Shown in pieces: positions 57,855 to 64,000 of a DNA stretch of 64,000 nt; the stretch's first letter is position 1; each line of letters begins with the position of its first letter. The notes beneath the pieces were generated by a model. It was not told where the DNA came from. It saw nothing but the letters and a program-made list of their open reading frames with translations, and did not search any database. This stretch comes from Ehretia macrophylla (Eukaryota > Streptophyta > Magnoliopsida > Boraginales > Ehretiaceae). The stretch is taken from positions 18,182,840-18,246,839 of the forward strand of contig CM075767.1 of assembly GCA_037974665.1 (NCBI GenBank), given 5' to 3'. The position numbers and the translations under genes were made by a program.

Positions 57855-58042
57855 TAGAGTTGGTATTTGGACTAGACTGACATACTCTCAGTACAATTTA
57901 GTACACTAAAATTTGGACCTAGTCCAACCTAGTTAAAAATGGGCTCGACTGAATTCAACCCATCACATGTAAGTGGACCGAGTTGGGTAATATAATTTTT
58001 TACCCAATCTATTTGAACTTAGACCCATTTCTACACATGACC
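57855..58042 (+). mobile_element. Left end of a hAT-like element
   Basis: Starts TAGAGTTGGTATTTGG and continues with 'ctagtccaacctag' and 'ccgagttgggtaat' subterminal sequence, the same type of terminus as at 45593 on the other strand. The opposite end was not found. Confidence 0.4.
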
Positions 58043-58935
58043 AGTCTAGCCCAACTCAAGCCACTCGAACATAGGCCCAGCACAACCCTAACTCGTACCC
58101 AACACAATTCGAGTCCACTTATCAATTTAAAAAAGATTGAAATAGTATGCATTAAGGTTTAAGCAATGTAAGAATGCATCATTACAAGTTTGCAATAAGC
58201 TACAACTAACATTAACTTTAGAATTAAAAATTAATTGCAAGTCTACACTTTAAGGAGTAAAGAAATATATAAATTTCAAATAGTAATTGACGAGCCGTTT
58301 CATCTTAATTGCAATATCAACTTTTAAAAAAATTGATATTTAATAAAAAAAAGTTGCAATGACTCCAATGGCTTTGTGGCATTTAGGTAAAGTTGCAAAA
58401 TCCCAAGTGTTATTCTTCTTTATTGCCTTATTTTTTTCATCTATGGCTTATCTTCATCTTTCACTCTCATTAGACTAGTCTAGCCCAACTCAAGCCACTC
58501 GAACATAGGCCCAGCACAAACCTAACTCAAACCCAGCACAATTTGAGTCCACTTATCAATTTAAAAAAATTTGAAATAGTATGCATTAAGGTTTAAGCAA
58601 TGTAAGAATGCATCATTACAAGTTTGCAATAAGCTACAACCAACATTAACTTTAGAATTAAAAATTAATTGCAAGTCTACATTTTAAGAAGTAAAGAAAT
58701 ATATAAATTTCAAATAGTAATTAACGAGCCGTTTCATCTTAATTGCAATATCTACTTTTAAAAAAATTGATATTAAATAAAAAAGTTGCAACGACTACAA
58801 GTTAATTGTTGAAAGTTGCAACGACTCCAATGGCTTTGTGGTATTTAGGTAAAGTTGCAAGCTCCCAAGTGTTATTTTTCTTTATTGCCTTATTTTTTTC
58901 ATCTATGGCTTATCTTCATCTTTCATTCTCATTAG
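58043..58935. repeat. Tandem direct duplication, two copies of ~434-459 bp
   Basis: Copy 1 is 58043-58473, copy 2 is 58477-58935; both begin 'agtctagcccaactcaagcc' and end 'tctcattag'. They differ by scattered substitutions and by a 25-30-bp insertion in copy 2 (a second 'gttgcaacgact' around 58785-58815). The unit has no gene. Confidence 0.8.
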
Positions 58936-58949
58936 CTTTCTCAAACCTT

Positions 58950-60430
58950 ATTAGTTCACAATTAGCAAGCAGACAAAAGAGAGTCAGTTCATTATTTAAA
59001 TTTCGAGTTACCTCATAAATTTCATCCAAGCTTCTGAAATGAGGGGTCTTCTCATGTGAACTTAAAGTTGTTGAAATTATGTTTCCTTGAGATGAAGTTG
59101 GAGCTTGATATGGAGATGGAGTTTGAGTTGGAGTTGGAGATGGAGTTAAAGATATAGAGTCTTCATTGACTTCTACTTATTTTTCTTGTATGGGTAAGAA
59201 TTTGTATTTTTTTTTTTTTTGCTCTTTGACATTCCAATCTCATTCAGCTTCTTTATCAAATTGGACATCTCTGCTCACAATAATTCTTCCATCAGTAGGA
59301 TTGTAGAGCTTGTATGCTTTGGAACTCTTGTTATAGCAAATGAAGACTAGCTTTTGACTTTTGTTATCAAGCTTGATTCGATTTTGATCAGGAATATGAG
59401 CATAAGCAATGCTTCCGAAAACCCTTAAGTGCTTGATTGTTGGCTTTCTTCCACTCTATGCTTCTAATGGTGTCTTATTAGAAAGACTCTTTGTGACACA
59501 ATGATTCGACATATAGATTGCACAATCAACTTCTTCAGCCCAAAATTCTTTAGGCATACCTTTAGACTTCAACATGCTTCGAACCATCTCAAGAACCACT
59601 TTATTTTTTCTGTCAGCAACTCCATGCTTTGAGGTGATCGAGAAGCTATCAAAGGGTGTCGAATCCTTTTCTCTTCACAAAAATTATTGCATTCTCTTGA
59701 TGTGAATTCTCCACCTCTATCAGATTTCAAGGCTTTGATCTCCCAACCACTTTCTTTTTCAGCAAGAGCTTTAAATTTCTTGAACTTGTAAAAAGTTTCA
59801 GATTTTTCTTTTAAAAAATAAACCTAAGTCATGCGACTATAATCATCAATAAAAATGATAAAATATTTATTTTTACCGTATGAGCAAGGATTAATTGGCC
59901 CACAAATATCAGTATGGACAAATTCTAGTGGTCTCGTTGCTTTTGATGTAGCTTCGTTTGAATTTTTTTTCCTAGTTTGTTTTCCAAAAAGACATTCCTC
60001 ACAAATTTGTTCCGGATGATTGATGGAAGACAATCCATGCACTATATTTTTTCTTGACATTAATGAAAGATTTTCAAAATTTATGTGCCCAAATCTCAAG
60101 TGCCATAACCTAGAAACTTCTTTTACACAAGATTTAAGACATTTTGCAACATCAGTTTAAATATTTAACCAAAACAATATATTTCTTGTCATTGACACTT
60201 TTGTTATGAAAAAATTATTTTCATTTTTTATTACACAATGTTTATCTTCCAATAAAATTGTGTAATTTTTCTCAAGAAGTTGACCAAAACTCAAAATTTT
60301 AGTTTTTAATTTTGGCACATAATAAACTTTAGAAATAAAACAATGTCTTTCATCTTTCAAACAGATTAAAATTTTACATTTTCCTTCTACTGAGACCATA
60401 GAGGCATCTCCAAATTTAACATTGTCCTTG
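58950..60430 (-). pseudogene. Copia integrase and linker
   Basis: Minus strand. After protease comes 'MVSVEGKCKILICLKDERH' (about 60399), then the GAG-pre-integrase domain ('MRFGHINFENLSLMSRKNIV', His and Cys pairs with 'CEECLFGKQ'). The rve start is 'LEFVHTDICGPI' with the first Asp; 'LKSDRGGEF' (about 59720) has the second. A TAG at about 59825 interrupts, and frames shift between 59470 and 59660. The C-terminal piece near 59300-59360 reads as the conserved 'GYKLYNP' type, followed by a Pro/Ser/Thr linker (about 59100-59160). Confidence 0.7.
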
Positions 60431-60436
60431 ACAGTT

Positions 60437-61525
60437 TTATCGAGTTCTGTGAATATATATACTCCTTTGTCCTGTCATATGATTACTTGCACCTGTATCA
60501 AGATGCCATGAACTATTTCCTCCATCTTGTTCGCCATGATGAGTCATCAACATGGTAATTTCTTCTTCCCCTTCTTGTCTTTCAGCAAAATTCATTTTTT
60601 TCGTCCACAACTTTAGGATTAGTTCTACATTCATTAGCATAATAACCATATTTTTTACAATTGTAACATTGAACTTGCGATTTGTCATACCTTTGTCCTG
60701 AATAATTGTCTCTTCGATTCTCAAGTTTATGCGAATTTTGATTTTTCTCTTCTTGATTAAATCCTCCTCTTCTACCATGTCCTCGTCCTTATCCTTGGTT
60801 TTGGCCTTGGCCTCTAACATGTCCATGTTCATGACCACGTCATTTTTGACTTCCATCATTGCCAAAATTTTCTTCTTTCTTCAAAGCAAGATTACTTTGA
60901 ATAACTTTTTCCAAGACTTCTTGGTTCTTCTTCTTGTGTCTTTCTTCATAAGCTTGTAATGAGCCCATGAGTTCATCAACGGACATGTCATCTAACTCTT
61001 TTGATTCTTCAATGGCTACAACAGTATATTCATATTTTGGATGCAAAGAACGAAGAATCTTTTCTACAATACGAATATCTTTTAAATCTTCTCCATATAT
61101 TTTCAGTTGGTTACAACCCACCAATTTTCAGTTGGTTACAACCCACCAAAACTCTCGAAATATAATCTGAAATAGATTCACCATCATTCATATGGAGAGA
61201 TTCAAACTCACCTCATCAAGTTTGTAGACGAATCTTTTTCAAATTGTCTACCCCCTATTGTGATTTTTGGAGAATTTCCCATACTTGTTTGGCAGTAGTC
61301 GCGTATGAGATTTTCTCAAACATAGTTTCATCCAAACATAGATGAATGATAAAGAGAGCTTGTTGATCCTTCTTGCGATTCTTTATCAATGCGTCATTTT
61401 GATTTTGACTCAAAACTTCATCTTCTTTAGGTTTTAAGTAGAGATTTCACACGAATGGACCAATTATCATAATTGTCCTCAGTGAGCCAAGAACATTGAA
61501 AAGGAAACATTCCGTTCCCTACCAT
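60437..61525 (-). pseudogene. gag: Copia gag and protease
   Basis: Minus strand. The start is at ATG 61525 (MVGNGMFPFQC..., then 'NYDNWSIRVKSLL'), typical of DUF4219. UBN2-type gag follows; the clean stretch 61124-60840 has '[19 protein letters not shown]' and '[19 protein letters not shown]'. The zinc knuckle around 60650 is out of frame with its surroundings. Protease is at about 60490-60510 with 'SSWHLDTGASNHMTG'. A 25-bp tandem duplication (61100-61149) and a deletion near 61440 shift the frame. Confidence 0.75.
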
Positions 61526-61550
61526 CTTTACCTAGTTCTTGATACTATTT

Positions 61551-61830
61551 TGTTGGAATATGGAAGATGCTATTTTATCGTCGAGAGAAATAAGAAGGAA
61601 AAATAATATGTAGACTCTAAACAAAATCTTTATTGCTCTAATATTTGATATGACTACAATTGAAAGAACTGACCCCCTATTTATGATTCACAAAAATCCT
61701 ATGTCAATTAGGATATGGTTCTAGGAAACCATTACCCACTAGGAAAAGACTATCTAGTCAAAAACCAATGTAAAACTAACAAGAACTTATTTAATAGAGT
61801 CCTAATCCTAATCAAGTTTATCTTCTAACA
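61551..61830 (-). repeat. Copia 5' LTR (280 bp), minus strand
   Basis: Minus strand TGTTAGAAGATAAAC ... ATATTCCAACA, followed directly by 'aaatagtatcaagaac', a degenerate initiator-Met tRNA primer site. Its right edge falls inside the TRIM LTR that ends at 61884. Confidence 0.7.
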
Positions 61831-62164
61831 AATTCTTGCATCCGTTTGTGATTTTTCTATGTAGAAAAAGTATATTTTGTAACACTCCTGATTTTCAAGA
61901 AACAACTTTAAATATGTGGGTGATATTAAGGTGAGTGAATCAACAAGGTAAGCTGCAAACATAAGGTGAGTAAGCCCACAAGGTGAGAGATATATGCATC
62001 ACACGGAGATGGATATGACTGGATCAAAGAGGTCTAATACCATGTTAATAATCATGGGATATCATCTCAAAATCAACTAGTACTACGTGGAGTGGACCAA
62101 CATCTTTTACATAGTATTTGGAGTTTATGATTTTTTCATGTGAGATGAATTATATCCTTTAACA
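61831..62164 (-). mobile_element. TRIM-like miniature LTR element, minus strand
   Basis: 5' LTR 62043-62164 (122 bp), minus strand TGTTAAAGGATATA ... GATTATTAACA, directly followed by 'tggtattagacc', a copia-type primer site. The internal part is only 158 bp (61885-62042) and ends in 'ttgaaaatcaggag', a purine tract. A second LTR begins at 61884 (TGTTACAAAATATA...) and aligns with the first for about 50 bp before it is cut by the copia LTR at 61830. Non-coding, of the size of TRIM elements. Confidence 0.6.
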
Positions 62165-62799
62165 CTCCTCCTCTCTACATGTGACCTGACTTGAAGAAGT
62201 AGCTTTTTGAATGAAATATTAGCTATGAGTGACGAGGAATCAGAACCAAGATTAAGGATGTAGGTACGTGAAATGCGTGACTAGAAGAAAGATATGTCAC
62301 ATGTATATGATTGTGCGATGAACAACTTGGCGAAAACGGAGCTACCCCAACAGTAATATATTTGTTCCATAATACGAACCATGCCAGCTACCCTTGTTAG
62401 TGCAGATTGGGCTCAATAACTGTATTCTGAAGCCACAAAATCGAATTCCACTATAATTTTTGTTGGTCTTTAATAGATGATTGGAAATAAAAACAAGTTT
62501 AGTTTGAAGCATTACCTAAATTTAGGGGATAATTTTGGTGTTTTGGCCTAAAATAAAACGTGTCTTCAACCAAAAGCTATTACACTTCCTCTTTTATACT
62601 TTATATATTTTACTTATTTATTTCTTTGTTCCTTTTCAGTCATCGGTTAAAACGGTTAAGTTGAGGATTCTATTAGCAAATGTTCTAATAATACTCAGAA
62701 ATCATTGGCATGTTATCTTAAAAATTGTCGCAAGCCTGCCGACATGCAAACAAAAGCATTGGCATTAACGAGGAATAGAAAGGCTTGTTTCTTTATCGT
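62165..62799. other. Upstream region of the CASP-like gene
   Basis: No gene seen. 'ctcctcctctctac' at the left edge mirrors the purine tract of the TRIM. The final ~280 bp are the presumed promoter of the CASP-like gene. Confidence 0.35.
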
Positions 62800-62800
62800 C

Positions 62801-62808
62801 TATAAAAG
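62801..62808 (+). promoter_or_regulatory. TATA box of the CASP-like gene
   Basis: 'gtctataaaagcctc', 60 bp upstream of the ATG at 62861, a normal distance for a plant core promoter with a short leader. Confidence 0.6.
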
Positions 62809-62860
62809 CCTCTTTGTTCGAATATGTTTCCAAGGAAGATTTGCAAGCGGCTTGTGAACA

Positions 62861-64000
62861 ATGGCTTCGAAGGATGTTCGCATTAATTCAATTCTTGTCT
62901 TGAGGATCTTCACTCTATTGCTGCTAGCTGCCTCCATAGTGCTTCTAGCTACAAACAACTACAAGCTTAATGATGGAACCAAAATGAAGTTCACGGATCT
63001 AATTGCTTACAGGTGACAATATATTCTCGAAAAATACTTGGATTTGAATGCTTGGATTGCTCGGACCTCACAATGAGCTGGGCTCCATGTGTGTGCCCAA
63101 TGTGAGGTCCGAAATCTTCCGCCATCCGGATCAAGAGTGTCCCTATATTCTCACAATTATCAGTCTGTTTTTACCCACTAATTCTTCAATTAGTGCTTGT
63201 TTACATCGAATCCAGGTTAACTATTGGAATTGGAAAGTTTTACACTAGTAATCTTTCTCAAATTCAATTTGTTTGCTGGTTTGCTCTAGTCAGCCGATTT
63301 TTCATTTTGAATTTCTTATGCCCCATTTGGCCCCGACAAGTTGAAGGGCTAAAACGTTGTTCTACAATTAATAATAACGAACACTTGAATTTATTTGGCG
63401 TTTTGCAATAAACGAATGTGTTGATTGGCGCTTAAACATGTTTGTCTTTGTCATCAGCAATAGCTCTAATAGCTTAGCTTTATTTAAAATGTGATTTTGA
63501 TTGTCATAAAATATTCAAGACTAGTGGAACAAAATGAAATTTTGGAAATAGTTATAGATTATCGTCACAAATTAAGTGGATGTGATATATCTTATTTTTA
63601 GATAATTTTTTTTTCTACAAAACTGCGTCATTTTGACTTTTAAGTATAAATGGGTAATGAGGTAGCAGTGGCACAAATTTGATCAATTATTTTAAGTGGA
63701 GGTAATATTAGATTTTTAAACGATAATTGAAGGATCTTTCAATTTCATTGATGTGTTTATAGGTATGTCCTCGCAACTGCCGCCATTGGATTCTTGTACA
63801 CATTGGTCCAAATTCCTTTCGCTTTCTACCATGCAATGAAGGAGAAGAGGTTGATTCGTAATAGCCGGTTTCCACAAGAGTTCGATTTCTACGGAGACAA
63901 GGTTTGGAAATCCTTACTCTAATTAATCTCTTGCAATATTTACGACAATTATTGTGTATCACAGTTGTGACCTAATTTTATACATTGTTATCGAGGAGTT
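62861..64000 (+). CDS. CASP-like membrane protein (CASPL4D-like), first two exons, runs off the window
   Basis: Exon 1 62861-63012, intron 63013-63762 (gtgaca ... tttatag), exon 2 63763-63901, next donor gtttgg at 63902. Total 97 codons so far, open and in phase. The protein starts MASKDVRINSILVLRIFTLL; residues about 11-30 are the first membrane segment with the Arg (residue 15) conserved in CASP proteins. Residues about 51-75 are the second segment, followed by a basic loop and 'FPQEFDFYGDK', a block typical of the family's extracellular loop. CASP proteins have four spans (DUF588) and form plasma-membrane scaffolds; the last two spans must lie beyond 64000. Sub-group assignment is by appearance. 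No breaks seen. Confidence 0.8.

Larger units (their letters stand above)
58936..61830 (-). mobile_element. Ty1/copia retrotransposon, minus strand, RT half missing
   Basis: From right to left: a 280-bp 5' LTR (61551-61830), primer site, gag, zinc knuckle, protease, integrase and the integrase-RT linker ('RSLDEIYEVT', about 59010-59040). It then stops against the tandem duplication. Reverse transcriptase, RNase H and the 3' LTR are absent. Confidence 0.8.

Noticed and set aside
58806-59018. Plus-strand frame of 70 codons with hydrophobic stretch
   Set aside because: It spans the junction of the tandem duplication and antisense copia linker; not a real gene.

Overview
The window is nuclear DNA of a flowering plant, most likely a eudicot. 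The evidence is a spliced aldo-keto reductase gene with plant-type GT-AG introns, the first exons of a CASP-like membrane protein gene, and plant lineages of transposable elements (Athila, SIRE-like copia, TRIM, hAT, PIF/Harbinger with an ALP1/HARBI1-type transposase, L1-type LINE). There is no prokaryotic gene organisation, no CRISPR array and no RNA gene I can support. The species cannot be named from the sequence alone.

Layout. 1-8511 holds decayed LTR-retrotransposon pieces: a chromovirus-like LTR end, a copia-type LTR at 692-2094 with an adjoining primer binding site, a LINE-like 3' tail, a minus-strand SIRE-like LTR ending at 7081 and a second chromovirus-like LTR piece. 8512-22361 is a nearly full-length Athila (Ty3/gypsy) element with both LTRs. 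It abuts, with no target duplication, a LINE ORF2 (22363-25635) that stays in one frame with only a few stops. 25765-30355 holds a copia gag fragment and a minus-strand non-autonomous copia-like element with a 580-bp LTR. 30450-44050 is a second, more decayed Athila carrying a clean 2.4-kb solo LTR of another element at 33444-35859 with a perfect 5-bp duplication (cacat).

44050-53119 is the most gene-like part. It has a small foldback element, a hAT remnant, a complete four-exon aldo-keto reductase gene (47218-49694, 323 aa, catalytic tetrad intact) and a 393-bp hAT-type MITE. 53120-57548 is an end-to-end PIF/Harbinger transposon with TTA duplications, convergent ORF1 and transposase, both broken. 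57855-62164 holds a tandem duplication next to a hAT-like end, a minus-strand copia element lacking its RT half, and a TRIM. The window ends in a CASP-like gene (TATA box near 62801, ATG at 62861) that runs past 64000.

Only the aldo-keto reductase and the CASP-like gene look functional. The rest is a mosaic of mobile elements broken by stops, frameshifts and nested insertions. I found no clearly new system. The most unusual signals are in the Athila copies: a 43-codon membrane-peptide ORF behind a promoter-like TATA/CT-rich block, repeated polypurine modules, and a conserved LTR stem-loop. Next come the clean solo LTR, the complete Harbinger element and the minus-strand TRIM. All comparisons were made by eye.
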